A DNA stretch of 64,000 bases from Mycolicibacterium arabiense (GCF_010731815.2 NZ_AP022593.1:5766001-5830000); one strand, 5' to 3'. Shown: positions 20,094-29,683, counted from the stretch's first letter. Translations and numbers: made by a program. The notes: generated from the letters alone by a model not told the origin.

Positions 20094-21022
20094 GGCGTAT
20101 TCCCCTGCGTGGCATCCGGCCCGGCGTCGATGGGGCCGAGCGTGTCGCGGATGAGGGCGTTGTCCGTGGTCTGCAGGTAGTCGGCGATTCTCGGATCTTG
20201 GAACGTGGCGATCAGCTTCTGCACGTTCGGGTCGTCGAGGTGCTTGTTGCTGACGACGAGGCCGCCTTCGCTGCCCTTGGGGGCGGGTTCGCGGGCGAGG
20301 ATCTGGTCCTCGGTCAACCCGGCAGCGTAGACGTCGGAGATGTGCACGACGATCGCGTCGACGTCGGCGAGGCTGCGTGCCAGTTGACCGATGGGAACCT
20401 GAACGAACTGGTAGTCCTTGGGATTGGAGGCGATGTCACTCAGTTGGGGGAGGCCCTGCAGGGTGTCCTTGCCCGGCTTCAGCGTGATCTGCTTGTCGTG
20501 CGCCAAGTCGAGCAGGGCGATCGCCTGCCCCGCGGGGTCGTCGCGCAGGGCGATCTTGGCGCCGCGGGGCACCTCGTTCCAGCTGTCGTACTCGTTGGAG
20601 TACGTCGCCTGGTCCCACGTGAACGTCGGCGCCGCCAGCGTCAGCTCGAACCCGTTGGCGGCGATGGCGTCGTTGAGGAACGGCTGATGCTCGAAGAAGT
20701 TACCTGCGACGTTGCCCGCGTCGACCGCGCGATTGATCTCGATCAGGTTGTCGATCTTCACGGGGTTGATCGTGATGCCGTGGTCGGGAGCGACGTTGGT
20801 GGCGATGAACTGCAGCAGGTTCTCGGCGGCGATGTCAGTGCTCCACGTCGCGACGTCGAGCGTGGTGCCGAATGGCTTGTCCTGGTTGGCGAGAGTGGCG
20901 TAGGAGACGCCGCCCGCGATGGCCACCACCACGGCGACGGCAGCGGCGATCCAGGGCCACCGCTTCTTCTTCTTCTTCAGTTCGATGTCGAGGCCGTGCG
21001 GCTGACTCGTCGGGTCGGTCAT
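20090..21022 (-). CDS. metQ: MetQ/NlpA family substrate-binding protein, membrane anchored
   Basis: A 310-residue NlpA/MetQ-type solute-binding protein of a methionine-type ABC importer. The mature part starts at VATWSTDIAAENLLQFI and includes the family segment NFFEHQPFLNDAIAANG and the PRGAKIALRDDPAGQAIALLDL block. The N-terminus is a charged KKKKKRWPW stretch followed by one membrane helix (about residues 22-42) with no lipobox Cys. It is therefore anchored by a transmembrane segment, not a lipid as is usual. It sits between the permease and the monooxygenase gene. The actual ligand may be a methionine derivative or another sulfur compound. Confidence 0.83.
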   Translation of the reverse strand: MTDPTSQPHGLDIELKKKKKRWPWIAAAVAVVVAIAGGVSYATLANQDKPFGTTLDVATWSTDIAAENLLQFIATNVAPDHGITINPVKIDNLIEINRAVDAGNVAGNFFEHQPFLNDAIAANGFELTLAAPTFTWDQATYSNEYDSWNEVPRGAKIALRDDPAGQAIALLDLAHDKQITLKPGKDTLQGLPQLSDIASNPKDYQFVQVPIGQLARSLADVDAIVVHISDVYAAGLTEDQILAREPAPKGSEGGLVVSNKHLDDPNVQKLIATFQDPRIADYLQTTDNALIRDTLGPIDAGPDATQGNTP

Positions 21023-21056
21023 GGGTGTTCCTTGGGGTGGGGTGGTGTGGGCGGGG

Positions 21057-21734
21057 TCAGCGGGTCAGTGCCGTGACGACGCGGTCGCCGACGAACTGGA
21101 CGATCTGGATGGTGACGATGAGGACCAGCACCGTGGCAATCATGATGTTGTGATCGAATCGGTTGTAGCCGTAGGTGATCGCGAGGTTGCCGATACCCCC
21201 CGCGCCGATCGATCCGGCGATGGCCGAGTACTCGATCATGGCGATGACGTTCACCGTCAACGCGCCGGCCAGGGCAGGCAGTGCCTCGGACAGTTGCACG
21301 GTCCTGATCACCTGGAGGGTGGTGCCGCCCGACACCTGTCCCATGTCGGTGACGTCGGAGCGCACCTCCCGCAGGGCGTTCTGCACGAGCCGGGCGAAGA
21401 ACGGCACGCCCGCGACCGTCATCGGCACGATCGCCGCGGGAATGCCGATCGTGGTGCCGACGAGGAACCGCGTCACCGGGATGATCGCCGCCATCAGGAT
21501 CAGGAACGGCAGCGAGCGTCCGACGTTGACGATCGTGTTGAGCGCGGCGAAGACCCTGGAATCCGGGTACAGGCCGAGTTCCGACGTGTTGTGCAACGTG
21601 ACGCCCAGCGGCGTGCCGATGAGCACCACCAGGGTCATCGAGATGGCGACCATCGCCCACGTCTCGCCGTACGCGGGCAACAGCAGCGCAGGCACGTTGG
21701 TCCACGGGGTGCTGAAGTCCTCCGCGAGGATCAC
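21057..21734 (-). CDS. metI: MetI-type ABC transporter permease
   Basis: A 225-residue permease with about five membrane helices. The ABC coupling segment is present in the form found in MetI proteins ([25 protein letters not shown], about residues 130-155). The start ATG 21734 overlaps the stop of the ATPase gene by four bases, and the binding-protein gene follows after 34 bases. This order metN-metI-metQ is the standard methionine importer arrangement. Confidence 0.88.
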   Translation of the reverse strand: MILAEDFSTPWTNVPALLLPAYGETWAMVAISMTLVVLIGTPLGVTLHNTSELGLYPDSRVFAALNTIVNVGRSLPFLILMAAIIPVTRFLVGTTIGIPAAIVPMTVAGVPFFARLVQNALREVRSDVTDMGQVSGGTTLQVIRTVQLSEALPALAGALTVNVIAMIEYSAIAGSIGAGGIGNLAITYGYNRFDHNIMIATVLVLIVTIQIVQFVGDRVVTALTR

Positions 21735-22744
21735 GCCGCCGCCCCCGCTTCCGTCGCAGCCGCGGCGCGTCCGGCGGTGCGGACGAACAGGCCCCGCTGG
21801 GCGAGGTACTCGGCGAAACCCGCAGGCGCTGCCGGCGAGATCGACAGCACGGCGCGGCCGACGGCGACCCCGCGGATCGCCTCCACGCTCGCGGACAGGA
21901 CGTCGACGTGGGCGTCGGCGATGCCGGGGACGGTGTGAATCGACGTCAACCAGTTCAGCGGAACGTCACGCGAGGCGTAGGACACCTCCCAGATCTCGCC
22001 GGGCACGTCGATCGCGACACGCGGACGGTCCGGGAGCAGTTCGCGGGCCAGCGCCGACGTGGGGTCGAGGATGACGTCGGTGACCGAGCCGCTTTCGATG
22101 ATGCGGCCGTCCTCGATGCGGGCAACGGAGTCGGCGATCTCGCGGACCACCTCCATCTCATGGGTGATGAGGATGATCGACAGGCCGTACTCGTCGCGCA
22201 GATGACCGAGCAGCCCGAGGATCGACGTCGTGGTCGCGGGATCCAGGCCCGACGTCGCTTCGTCGGAGAGCAGGATCGACGGTCCCAGTGCGAGTGCGCG
22301 CGCGATGCCGACCCGCTGCTTCTGACCGCCCGATAGTTGCGCCGGGTAGTAGGCGCTGCGGTCGGAGAGCCCGACGCGATCGAGGAGTTCGGACACCCGC
22401 CGGGTGGTGGAATCGTCCGTCGCACCGAGGTATTCAAGGGGCAGCGCAACGTTCTCGGCGACCGTGCGGCGACGAAGCAACGGCGCCGTCTGGAAGATGA
22501 CGCCGATGCTCCGGCGCGCTGCGACGAGTTCGTCGCGCTCGAGTCGGGTGAAGTCCTTGCCGTCCACGCGCACGGTGCCGCTCGTCGGTCGCTCGAGAAA
22601 GCTGACGCAGCGCGACAGCGTGCTCTTGCCCGCACCGCTCGGGCCGACGACCGCGAGGATCTCGCCCGAGCGCACCGACAGTGAGACGTCGTCGAGGACC
22701 GTTCGCTCACCGAACCGCTTGGTCAGGTTCTCTATCTCGATCAT
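21731..22744 (-). CDS. metN: Methionine-type ABC transporter ATP-binding protein
   Basis: A 337-residue ATPase. Walker A is GPSGAGKST (about 34-42), the signature is [15 protein letters not shown] (about 138), and Walker B is [15 protein letters not shown]. The C-terminal 80 residues form the NIL/ferredoxin-like regulatory domain that in MetN binds substrate and shuts the transporter. It is the first gene of a four-gene minus-strand operon with metI, metQ and a flavin monooxygenase. The 160-base upstream region contains no riboswitch I could recognise. Confidence 0.9.
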   Translation of the reverse strand: MIEIENLTKRFGERTVLDDVSLSVRSGEILAVVGPSGAGKSTLSRCVSFLERPTSGTVRVDGKDFTRLERDELVAARRSIGVIFQTAPLLRRRTVAENVALPLEYLGATDDSTTRRVSELLDRVGLSDRSAYYPAQLSGGQKQRVGIARALALGPSILLSDEATSGLDPATTTSILGLLGHLRDEYGLSIILITHEMEVVREIADSVARIEDGRIIESGSVTDVILDPTSALARELLPDRPRVAIDVPGEIWEVSYASRDVPLNWLTSIHTVPGIADAHVDVLSASVEAIRGVAVGRAVLSISPAAPAGFAEYLAQRGLFVRTAGRAAAATEAGAAA

Positions 22745-22907
22745 GAAGGCTCTCTGGTTCGGTGGTCACTCAGGCGCTGAACCTACGCACGCGCCTGCGG
22801 GGCCGACAGAGTACGGATCGTCATGATCGGAAGGACGGCTATGCGGCCATCCCGCAACGTGTTTGGGTCAGTGGCCGTCGTCGCGTTCATCGTGGGATCG
22901 TGTGTAC

Positions 22908-23513
22908 GTGATCGAACCGCACGTGAGGCCGGCGTCACGGGCCGACGTTCCCGCGCTGTCGAAGACGTTGGGCAAGGCCTTCTACGACGACCCGGTGATG
23001 CAGTGGATGCTGCCGAATGCCAACGCCCGCAGGCGGAAGCTACATCGGCTGTTCGCTGCGTTGACCAAGCATCACCACCTGTCCCGTGGGGGCGTCGAGG
23101 TCGCGTCGGACGGCTTCGGCGTCGGCGGTGCGGCGCTGTGGGATCCGCCGGGACAGTGGCGGCAGACGCGTCTCGAACAGCTGCGCGCGATGCCGGGGCT
23201 GCTGCTCGCGTTCGGCCCGTCCATGTCGCGCGGCATGGCGGCGGAAGAGCTGATGATGAAGGCCCATCCGGAGGAGCCGCACTGGTACCTCGCGGTGATC
23301 GGCAGCGACCCCGCCGTCCGCGGCAAGGGCTACGGCAATGCACTGATGCGCTCGCGCCTGGACCGCTGCGATGCGGAGTACGCCCCGGCCTACCTCGAGT
23401 CGAGCAATCCCGACAACGTGCCGTATTACCAGCGGTTCGGGTTCGAGGTCACCGGCGAGATCACGCTGCCCGACGGCCCGACTCTGGTCCCGATGTGGCG
23501 GCAGCCGCGCTGA
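22908..23513 (+). CDS. GNAT family N-acetyltransferase
   Basis: A 201-residue GNAT protein. The acetyl-CoA loop is visible as VIGSDPAVRGKGYGNALM (about 125-142), a variant of R/Q-x-x-G-x-G/A, followed by YLESSNPDNVPYYQRFGFEVTGE. GTG 22908 (VIEPHVRPASRADV) is the start used; GTG 22902 is equally possible. It stands alone, divergent from metN and convergent with the PemK-like gene. Substrate is unknown. Confidence 0.8.
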   Translation: MIEPHVRPASRADVPALSKTLGKAFYDDPVMQWMLPNANARRRKLHRLFAALTKHHHLSRGGVEVASDGFGVGGAALWDPPGQWRQTRLEQLRAMPGLLLAFGPSMSRGMAAEELMMKAHPEEPHWYLAVIGSDPAVRGKGYGNALMRSRLDRCDAEYAPAYLESSNPDNVPYYQRFGFEVTGEITLPDGPTLVPMWRQPR

Positions 23514-23567
23514 GCGTGCGCGAACTTGGGTTCAGCCGCGGCGTGTCGCCCGCAGACACGCACGCTC
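23512..23567. terminator. Nested inverted repeat between convergent genes
   Basis: Outer arms GAGCGTGCG (23512-23520) and CGCACGCTC (23559-23567) are perfect complements. Inside them GCGTGTC (23541-23547) and GACACGC (23555-23561) form a perfect seven-base stem with a seven-base loop. It lies exactly between the convergent GNAT and PemK-like genes, so a bidirectional terminator is the simplest reading, although there is no U tract. Similar G+C-rich palindromes are scattered in mycobacterial intergenic regions. Confidence 0.5.
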
Positions 23568-23587
23568 GCCGGGGAACGGCGGGAGGC

Positions 23588-24193
23588 TCAGGACCAGGAG
23601 TACTCGGCGCGTAGCCGTCGGGCGACGAGGTCGAAGCGCTCGCGGTCGAGCACGGCGCCCTCGCGGCGGATGCCCTCCTCGGGCACGTCGAGTACCCGGT
23701 CCAGGCGCACCCAGCTGGCGCGTCCCTCGTGGTCCCAGCTGCCCGTGCCGATGGCGATCCACTCCCGGTCGGTGCCGTGCCGGTCCTGGCTGGACAGCAT
23801 CAGACCGAGCAGCGTGGTCCGGTCGCGACCCACGACGAGCACCGGCCGGTCCTTGCCGCGCGTCGGGTCCTCTTCATAGGCGACCCACGTCCACACGATC
23901 TCGCCCGGATCGGCCTGCCCGTCGAGATTGGGGGCGTAGACCACCCTGCGGGCCCGGTGCGCGGTCGGAACGCTGTGCTTGGTCACCGGGCGGCCAGTGG
24001 TCAGCGCGGGCTGCGTCCGGGCTGCCTGATTGGCCGCGAGAACGCTGATACCCGCGTCGACGCCCATCTTGATGCCCTGCTGAATGCTGCGCGGCAGGCT
24101 GTCGGACTTCTGCAACTGACGGACGAGCTTCGGCGCTTCGCTGAGCACCAGTTGCTCCGCGATGCGCTGAAACGTCTTCCCAAGCGACGCCAT
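23588..24193 (-). CDS. PemK/MazF-like protein with N-terminal extension
   Basis: A 201-residue protein. The C-terminal 110 residues have the PemK/MazF fold pattern: GEIVWTWVAYEEDPTRGKDRPVLVVGRD, then SSQDRHGTDREWIAIGTG and DRVLDVPEEGIRREGAVLD. MazF toxins cut RNA. The first 80 residues (MASLGKTFQRIAEQL and on) are an additional helical part not seen in ordinary MazF. No antitoxin-sized gene is adjacent, so toxin activity is doubtful. ATG 24193 is preferred over a longer frame from 24247. It is divergent from lepA and matches the Rv2405 position. Confidence 0.7.
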   Translation of the reverse strand: MASLGKTFQRIAEQLVLSEAPKLVRQLQKSDSLPRSIQQGIKMGVDAGISVLAANQAARTQPALTTGRPVTKHSVPTAHRARRVVYAPNLDGQADPGEIVWTWVAYEEDPTRGKDRPVLVVGRDRTTLLGLMLSSQDRHGTDREWIAIGTGSWDHEGRASWVRLDRVLDVPEEGIRREGAVLDRERFDLVARRLRAEYSWS

Positions 24194-24206
24194 GGAACGA
24201 GCATAG

Positions 24207-26180
24207 GTGAGTTCCCGGCGGGCAGGAGCGCAGCGACCGGGGGTCATTCAAGCCAGCGATTGTGTCGATGGGGCGGTGGCTCGATACCCTGGTGGGACGC
24301 AGCAGGTGCTGCGCACGTACCGCCACCAGGAGATTCCCATCAGCAGTTTCGCCGACAAGACGTTCACTGCGCCGGCGCAGATCCGGAACTTCTGCATCAT
24401 CGCCCACATCGACCACGGCAAGTCCACGCTGGCCGACCGGATGCTGGGCATCACCGGCGTGGTGGCCGACCGCGACATGCGGGCCCAGTACCTGGACCGC
24501 ATGGACATCGAGCGTGAGCGCGGCATCACGATCAAGGCGCAGAACGTGCGGCTGCCGTGGGTGGTCGACGACCAGGAGTTCGTCCTGCACCTGATCGACA
24601 CGCCCGGGCACGTCGACTTCACCTACGAGGTGTCGCGTGCGCTCGAGGCCTGCGAGGGCGCCGTTTTGCTGGTCGACGCCGCGCAGGGGATCGAGGCGCA
24701 GACGCTGGCGAACCTGTACCTGGCGCTGGACCGCGGCCTGACCATCATCCCGGTGCTGAACAAGATCGACCTGCCTGCCGCCGACCCGGACCGCTATGCG
24801 GGCGAGATCGCCCACATCATCGGCTGCGAGCCCGAGGACGTGCTGCGGGTGTCGGGCAAGACCGGCGTCGGCGTACGAGAACTGCTCGACGAGGTCGTCC
24901 GGCTGGTCCCCGCCCCGGTGGGTGACGCCGACGCGCCCGCGCGGGCCATGATCTTCGACTCCGTCTACGACATCTACCGCGGCGTGGTCACCTATGTCCG
25001 CGTGGTCGACGGCAAGCTCAACCCCCGCGAGAAGATCAAGATGATGTCGACCGGGACGACCCACGAGCTGCTCGAGGTCGGCATTGTCTCACCGGAACCG
25101 AAGGCCACCCAGGGCCTCGGCGTCGGCGAGGTGGGTTACCTGATCACCGGCGTCAAGGACGTCCGCCAGTCCAAGGTCGGCGACACCGTGACCTCGGCTC
25201 GCAACGGCGCCACCGACGCGCTCACCGGCTACCGGGAGCCCAAGCCGATGGTCTACTCCGGCCTCTACCCGGTCGACGGATCCGACTACCCGAACCTGCG
25301 CGACGCGCTGGAACGTCTTCAGCTCAACGACGCGGCGTTGGTGTGGGAGCCGGAGACCTCGGTTGCGCTCGGCTTCGGCTTCCGCTGCGGCTTCCTCGGG
25401 CTGCTGCACATGGAGATCACCCGCGAACGGCTCGAGCGCGAGTTCGACCTCGACCTCATCTCCACCTCTCCGAACGTCGTGTACCGCGTGGTCAAGGACG
25501 ACGGCACCGAGCTGACGGTGACCAACCCGTCCGACTGGCCCGAGGGCAAGGTCGGCGCCGTCTACGAACCCGTGGTGAAGACCACGGTCATCGCTCCGAG
25601 CGAGTTCATCGGCACCATCATGGAGCTGTGTCAGCAGCGCCGCGGCGAGCTGGGCGGCATGGACTACCTCTCGCCCGAACGCGTCGAGCTGCGCTACACG
25701 ATGCCGCTCGGCGAGATCATCTTCGACTTCTTCGACTCGCTGAAGTCGCGCACCCGCGGCTACGCCAGCCTGGACTACGAAGAGGCGGGGGAGCAGGAGT
25801 CCGATCTGGTCAAGGTCGACATCCTGCTGCAGGGCGAGGCGGTGGACGCCTTCAGCGCGATCGTGCACAAGGACTCCGCCGCGGCCTACGGCAACAAGAT
25901 GACCACCAAGCTCAAGGAACTCATCCCCCGCCAGCAGTTCGAGGTGCCGATTCAGGCAGCCATCGGGTCGAGGATCATTGCGCGCGAGAACATCCGGGCC
26001 ATCCGCAAGGACGTCCTCAGCAAGTGCTACGGCGGTGACATCACCCGCAAGCGCAAGCTGCTGGAGAAGCAGAAGGAAGGCAAGAAGCGGATGAAGACGA
26101 TCGGCCGGGTCGAAGTGCCCCAGGAGGCCTTCGTCGCCGCACTGTCCTCCGATGCGGCAAGTGACAAGCCGAAGAAGTAG
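24207..26180 (+). CDS. lepA: Elongation factor 4 (LepA)
   Basis: A translational GTPase of about 657 residues that acts on the ribosome in initiation or back-translocation. G1 is AHIDHGKST (about residue 66), followed by G2 in the RGITIK loop, G3 DTPGH and G4 NKID. Domains II, III and V and the LepA-specific C-terminal domain follow, with SYLSPERV-like and [25 protein letters not shown] blocks. The start is uncertain: GTG 24207 gives the length I recall for M. tuberculosis LepA, but GTG 24306 is possible, and conservation begins near 24345. The 5' region contains one copy of a short dispersed repeat (24214-24245). Confidence 0.93.
   Translation: MSSRRAGAQRPGVIQASDCVDGAVARYPGGTQQVLRTYRHQEIPISSFADKTFTAPAQIRNFCIIAHIDHGKSTLADRMLGITGVVADRDMRAQYLDRMDIERERGITIKAQNVRLPWVVDDQEFVLHLIDTPGHVDFTYEVSRALEACEGAVLLVDAAQGIEAQTLANLYLALDRGLTIIPVLNKIDLPAADPDRYAGEIAHIIGCEPEDVLRVSGKTGVGVRELLDEVVRLVPAPVGDADAPARAMIFDSVYDIYRGVVTYVRVVDGKLNPREKIKMMSTGTTHELLEVGIVSPEPKATQGLGVGEVGYLITGVKDVRQSKVGDTVTSARNGATDALTGYREPKPMVYSGLYPVDGSDYPNLRDALERLQLNDAALVWEPETSVALGFGFRCGFLGLLHMEITRERLEREFDLDLISTSPNVVYRVVKDDGTELTVTNPSDWPEGKVGAVYEPVVKTTVIAPSEFIGTIMELCQQRRGELGGMDYLSPERVELRYTMPLGEIIFDFFDSLKSRTRGYASLDYEEAGEQESDLVKVDILLQGEAVDAFSAIVHKDSAAAYGNKMTTKLKELIPRQQFEVPIQAAIGSRIIARENIRAIRKDVLSKCYGGDITRKRKLLEKQKEGKKRMKTIGRVEVPQEAFVAALSSDAASDKPKK
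24214..24245 (+). repeat. Dispersed mini-repeat, copy A
   Basis: This copy contains the core GGCGGGCAGGAGCGCAGCGA followed by CCGGGGG. The same core occurs in reverse at 32991-33025 and 33747-33780. Here it sits between the divergent starts of the PemK-like gene and the conserved part of lepA, inside the proposed N-terminal extension of lepA. If it is a mobile mini-repeat, that argues for a later lepA start. Confidence 0.55.
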
Positions 26181-26886
26181 CCGAGCAGCGCTGCTGGCCG
26201 TTCTGCTGCTGACGGGATGCACGCAGTCCATTGCGGGATCTGCAACGCAGTCCGATGCCGCACTCGGCATCCTGCCGACCGAATCGGAGATCAGCGCCGC
26301 GGTCGACAGTCCGTTGAGCACGTTCGGGTTCCAGCCGTTCGTGGGTGGCGTGGAGATCCTGCCGGACGGCTATCGCACCGATTCCGATGCGTCACCCATC
26401 GCGTGCGTGGCCGTCACCGACACTGCGCCACGGATCGTCTACGAGCCCCTGCCCGTACTCGAGGCGGCCCGGCTGAGTTTCTTCAACTGGGACCCTGGCG
26501 TGGCGACGTCGGGTGCCGATGCCGCCGCCGTGCGCATGTCCACCGGTGACGGTGCCCGTGCGGCATTCGACGAGTTCGTTGGGCGATGGCGGCAGTGCGA
26601 CGGGTCGACCGTCGTGAAGCACCTGCCCGGGGTCACGGGAGCCGACGTCGACGCCCGGGTGCAGGACGTGGACATCGCCGGTCCGGTCATGTCGGCGACC
26701 GTGCGCACCGGCGAGCGTGCCGGTGGCGGCACCGCTCGCTACGAACGTTCGATCGGAGTCCGCGGGGACGCGATTGTCGAAGTGTCACTGGCGATCCCGA
26801 CGGACGGACCGACCGTCGCGGCTGCGCGCGACATGGCGACACGCGCCGTCGAGGTCATGCTCGACAAGGTCGGGCGACCGAACTGA
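26152..26886 (+). CDS. lppR: Lipoprotein, LppR-like, with PknH-type extracellular domain
   Basis: A 244-residue probable lipoprotein. The signal peptide is short, with Arg residues, a LAVLLLTGC lipobox and a lipidated Cys near residue 23. The exported part resembles the PknH-like sensor domain, containing paired cysteines (SPIACVAV and WRQCDGS) in the expected positions. The ATG overlaps the last 29 bases of lepA, and the gene corresponds to lppR (Rv2403c) by position. A second lipoprotein of the same family follows 34 bases later. The ligand is unknown. Confidence 0.77.
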   Translation: MRQVTSRRSSRAALLAVLLLTGCTQSIAGSATQSDAALGILPTESEISAAVDSPLSTFGFQPFVGGVEILPDGYRTDSDASPIACVAVTDTAPRIVYEPLPVLEAARLSFFNWDPGVATSGADAAAVRMSTGDGARAAFDEFVGRWRQCDGSTVVKHLPGVTGADVDARVQDVDIAGPVMSATVRTGERAGGGTARYERSIGVRGDAIVEVSLAIPTDGPTVAAARDMATRAVEVMLDKVGRPN

Positions 26887-26920
26887 CGCACCGCGTGGGT
26901 TGGTCGGTCACAATGACGCG

Positions 26921-27619
26921 GTGAACGTCGTCGCCCGCAGGTCCACCGGCCGTCTCCTCGTGACTGCAGCGTGCCTGCTCACGATCGGGTGCTCGAGCAC
27001 GGTCTCCGGGAACGCCGTGCGTGATCCGCGCGTCGTTCCGGTCGACGTGCCGGTGTTGCGCGAGTCCCAGCTCGACGACGTCATGCTGAGCCTCGACGAA
27101 CTCGCCGATGTCGTGGGCGCGGCCGAGCTGGAGACACTCGTCGACGACGAGGTCATGTCCGACAACCTCGACGTGGCGTCGGATCCCGATTGTCTCGGCG
27201 CCGTCATGGGTGCCGAGGAGTCGGTGTACGCCGATAGTGGCTGGACCGCCGTTCGCGATCAGGTGGTCGCCGACTCGAACGACGAGCACTGGATAGAGCA
27301 GACGGCCGTGCTGTTCTCCTCCGACGCCGAGGCGAGCCGGTTCTACGACCAGTCGGCGTCGGCGTGGGAGGAGTGCGCCGGCTACTCGGTCACCATCGAG
27401 GACACCGACCTCAGCTATGTCTGGGGGATAGGCGATCTCAGCGCCGACGACGACATGCTCGTCCAGGTGACCACCGAGGAGGAGTCGCCGGACTGGATGT
27501 GCCAGCACGCCCTGTCCGCGGCGTCGAATCTGATCGTTGAGACGTGGGCGTGTACGTACGGCGGCAGCGACGGTGCCATCGACATCGCTGAGCGGATGCT
27601 CGACAACGCAAGGGGATAG
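26921..27619 (+). CDS. Lipoprotein with PknH-like extracellular domain
   Basis: A 232-residue probable lipoprotein with signal RRSTGRLLVTAACLLTIGC (lipobox LTIGC, Cys near 24) and an acidic exported domain. Its later half (SGWTAVRDQVVADSNDEHW, WEECAGYSV, ALSAASNLIVETWACTYGG) is typical of PknH-like sensor domains, with four cysteines able to form two disulfides. GTG 26921 is the start; a longer frame from 26717 overlaps the previous gene. It follows the LppR-like gene and probably arose by local duplication and divergence. Confidence 0.75.
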   Translation: MNVVARRSTGRLLVTAACLLTIGCSSTVSGNAVRDPRVVPVDVPVLRESQLDDVMLSLDELADVVGAAELETLVDDEVMSDNLDVASDPDCLGAVMGAEESVYADSGWTAVRDQVVADSNDEHWIEQTAVLFSSDAEASRFYDQSASAWEECAGYSVTIEDTDLSYVWGIGDLSADDDMLVQVTTEEESPDWMCQHALSAASNLIVETWACTYGGSDGAIDIAERMLDNARG

Positions 27620-27685
27620 CGGGTTTTCAAACCAGCACGAGCGCAAACGGTTACGCGAAACCCTCCGCCGGTCTACCGTCGGGGC

Positions 27686-27799
27686 ATGTCGCAGCACTAC
27701 ACGCCATCACCGACCGGCGCCTGGGCCGTGCTCCGGCTGTGGCTGCCGTTGGTCCTGGGCATCCTGGTGATCGCCGTCGGCGCCGTCCTCTTCTCGTAG
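27686..27799 (+). CDS. Small single-pass membrane protein (37 aa)
   Basis: ATG 27686 opens a 37-residue frame. A hydrophilic start (MSQHYTPSPTGAWAVLR) is followed by one membrane helix, LPLVLGILVIAVGAVLFS, running to the terminus. TACCGT at 27674-27679, six bases before the ATG, can serve as -10 for a leaderless message. The gene is unnamed to me. It lies between a lipoprotein gene and the convergent GAF gene. Confidence 0.5.
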   Translation: MSQHYTPSPTGAWAVLRLWLPLVLGILVIAVGAVLFS

Positions 27800-27815
27800 G
27801 ACCGGGCGGCGGGCC

Positions 27816-28325
27816 TCAGCCCAGCGCCGAGTTCCCGTCCGCGACGATGCGTTCGACGTCGTCGCGCAGCCGGTTCAGTTCGGCGCGTTCGGCGTCGGTG
27901 TAGTCCCTCGCGCGGTCGTCGAGCACGCAGACGGTGCCCACGACCTTGCCGTCGGGGTCGTGCACGGCGAGGCCGAGGTAGTTGTGCAGACCGAACTCCT
28001 TCTCGTCCTCGTTGCCCGCGAGGATCTCGTCGTCGCGCGAGTCGCGCACGAACAGCGACTCGTCGGAGTCGACCACGCGTTCGCAGTACAGCGGCACCCG
28101 GGATTCGTCGTCGCCGGCCTTCTTGCCGGCCGCGCCGACGGTGTAGTGCTGGGTGGCCTCGCCTGCGGTGGCGGCCACGACCATCTCGCCGGGTTCCGAT
28201 CGCATGACCAGTACCGACTTGACGCCAAGGGAGGCCGCCAGCCTCGTCAGGTCGTCGGCCACGGGGGCAAGGCCCGCCGTCGTATCGGTGCGGTGGGGTT
28301 CAGGTGTGCTCACCCGCTCCATCAT
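27816..28325 (-). CDS. GAF domain protein
   Basis: A protein of about 169 residues that is essentially one GAF domain: LGVKSVLVMRSEPGEMVVAAT, PLYCERVVDSDESLFVRDSRDD, then FGLHNYLGLAVHDPDGKVVGTVCVLDD, with a final helix. The late motif GTVCVLDDRARDYTDAERAEL is typical of GAF sensors that act without an attached output domain. The start is uncertain among ATG 28325, ATG 28322 and GTG 28313; the last has GGAG nearby. The ligand is unknown. Confidence 0.72.
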   Translation of the reverse strand: MMERVSTPEPHRTDTTAGLAPVADDLTRLAASLGVKSVLVMRSEPGEMVVAATAGEATQHYTVGAAGKKAGDDESRVPLYCERVVDSDESLFVRDSRDDEILAGNEDEKEFGLHNYLGLAVHDPDGKVVGTVCVLDDRARDYTDAERAELNRLRDDVERIVADGNSALG

Positions 28326-28397
28326 CGGGCACCGCGGGCTCGACTGCCAAGGGATGCGCTCGTGCGGATCGCATGGGAATGGTGACAGTCGGCGCAA

Positions 28398-29675
28398 CTA
28401 GGCGGCGCGGCAGACCACCACTCGGAAGCGTGCGACGTCGATGCTGGTGACGTGTTCGGTGTTGCGGCCGGGTAGCGGTGGTGCCTTGCCGGTGTAGGTG
28501 GTGCCGGTGGGTGTGGTGACTTCGGTTGTGTGACAGCCGTGTTGGTCGCGGGTGCGGACGCGCCAGCCGGGTGCTTCCTTGGCGTAGTTGCAGGCTTCGC
28601 ACAGTCCGTTGCCGTTGAGTGCCGTAGTGGGCCCGCCGCGGGAGTCGGGAACGGCGTGGTCGATGTGACGGACCGGGGCGTTGCAGTACGGGGTGCGACA
28701 CGTGTCGTCACGTAGCGCGATGAACGCCGCCAACGCCGTGGGGAACAGCCGGGCGCGGGACTCCATCGTCACCAACGCCCCGGTCTTCGGGTGGCGATAC
28801 AGCCGGCGCAGCGTCGCCCGCGACCGCTCGTCGCCGACCGCGTTTCCGATCAGGTGCCGTGCCACGGCGGCAGGGATGGGTCCGTACCCGGGGATGCGGG
28901 CGGGTTCGGTATCCCCACCGAGCAGGGTCTCATCGGTGATCACCACGTCGACGGTGACCGGGACCGGGGTGTCGGCGGGTCGGCCAGTAATGCGTTCGAC
29001 GGCGGTGTCGGCCATGACCTGGCCGCGGCTGCGGCCGTCGCAGGTGGTGTCGGCGGCGCGTTTGAGGGCGGCGTAGATCGACACGCCGTGGGCGACGGGA
29101 AGCAGGATGCCGACCCAGGCCATGGTGTCGGCGGCGGGCCGGATGCTGACGCACCGGTCCTCGTGCGCCCGGCGAGCCCTGTCGACCACGGCGTGGGGGT
29201 CGAGGCGGTAGGCGATGGCCTTGGCGTCGGCTTCGATGCGCTTGTCACCCTTGCCGATCAGGGTGGTGGGGTCGGCGCACATCTCGGCGTCCAGGGTGCG
29301 GCGGTCCTCGACCTCCAGACACGCCGACTCCTTCACGAGCAGCGTGGCCCGCCATTCCGACAGGATCCCGGATTCCAGGGCCGCCAGGGTGTGGGGCATG
29401 TCGTGGACCAGGGCGCGGGCGAAGCCGAGGTGGCGGCTGCCCTGCGTGGGTGACTCACGGCGTGCCAAGCCGACTTCGGAGGCCAGGCCCAACCCGCGCT
29501 TGCGCATCGGAATGCCGGCGTCGGCTTCTGCGGTGCGGCGTTTCAGGTCCAGTGCGGCGGTCAGGCGGGCTTGGGCGGCGGCGGCGGTCGCCTTGAGCCG
29601 CTCCAGCTGGGCGATGCGGTCGATCAGGCCGGCCTCGTCCACCGTGGCGGGGTCGAAGTCCAGCATGTCGAACAT
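28398..29675 (-). CDS. DUF222/HNH endonuclease protein of the 13E12 repeat family
   Basis: A 425-residue protein. An N-terminal DUF222 region (LERLKATAAAAQARLTAALD onwards) ends in an HNH-type nuclease domain: RTPYCNAPVRHIDHAVPDSRGGPT (about residues 337-360) and NGLCEACNYAKEAPGW, with zinc-type Cys pairs. It belongs to the 13E12 repeat family, whose members are multicopy in mycobacterial genomes and LexA controlled. ATG 29675 lies inside a perfect SOS box, and a frame upstream to 29705 is less likely. Only one copy is present in this window. Confidence 0.85.
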   Translation of the reverse strand: MFDMLDFDPATVDEAGLIDRIAQLERLKATAAAAQARLTAALDLKRRTAEADAGIPMRKRGLGLASEVGLARRESPTQGSRHLGFARALVHDMPHTLAALESGILSEWRATLLVKESACLEVEDRRTLDAEMCADPTTLIGKGDKRIEADAKAIAYRLDPHAVVDRARRAHEDRCVSIRPAADTMAWVGILLPVAHGVSIYAALKRAADTTCDGRSRGQVMADTAVERITGRPADTPVPVTVDVVITDETLLGGDTEPARIPGYGPIPAAVARHLIGNAVGDERSRATLRRLYRHPKTGALVTMESRARLFPTALAAFIALRDDTCRTPYCNAPVRHIDHAVPDSRGGPTTALNGNGLCEACNYAKEAPGWRVRTRDQHGCHTTEVTTPTGTTYTGKAPPLPGRNTEHVTSIDVARFRVVVCRAA

Positions 29676-29683
29676 GTGTTCGA
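29668..29683 (-). promoter_or_regulatory. LexA/SOS box
   Basis: TCGAACATGTGTTCGA is a perfect match to the mycobacterial SOS consensus TCGAAC-N4-GTTCGA. It overlaps the start codon of the 13E12-type HNH gene (ATG complement at 29673-29675), so LexA bound here would directly block its promoter or initiation. This position is as reported for several M. tuberculosis 13E12 genes. Confidence 0.85.

Noticed and set aside
22783..22824. A 13-codon frame (MTIRTLSAPQARA) upstream of metN that could be a leader peptide
   Set aside because: No convincing -10 element, no Met or Cys codon bias and no clear hairpin.
22745..22907. Possible SAM-type riboswitch before metN
   Set aside because: I could not find the conserved core or pairing pattern of SAM riboswitches by eye. 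A covariance-model search would decide.
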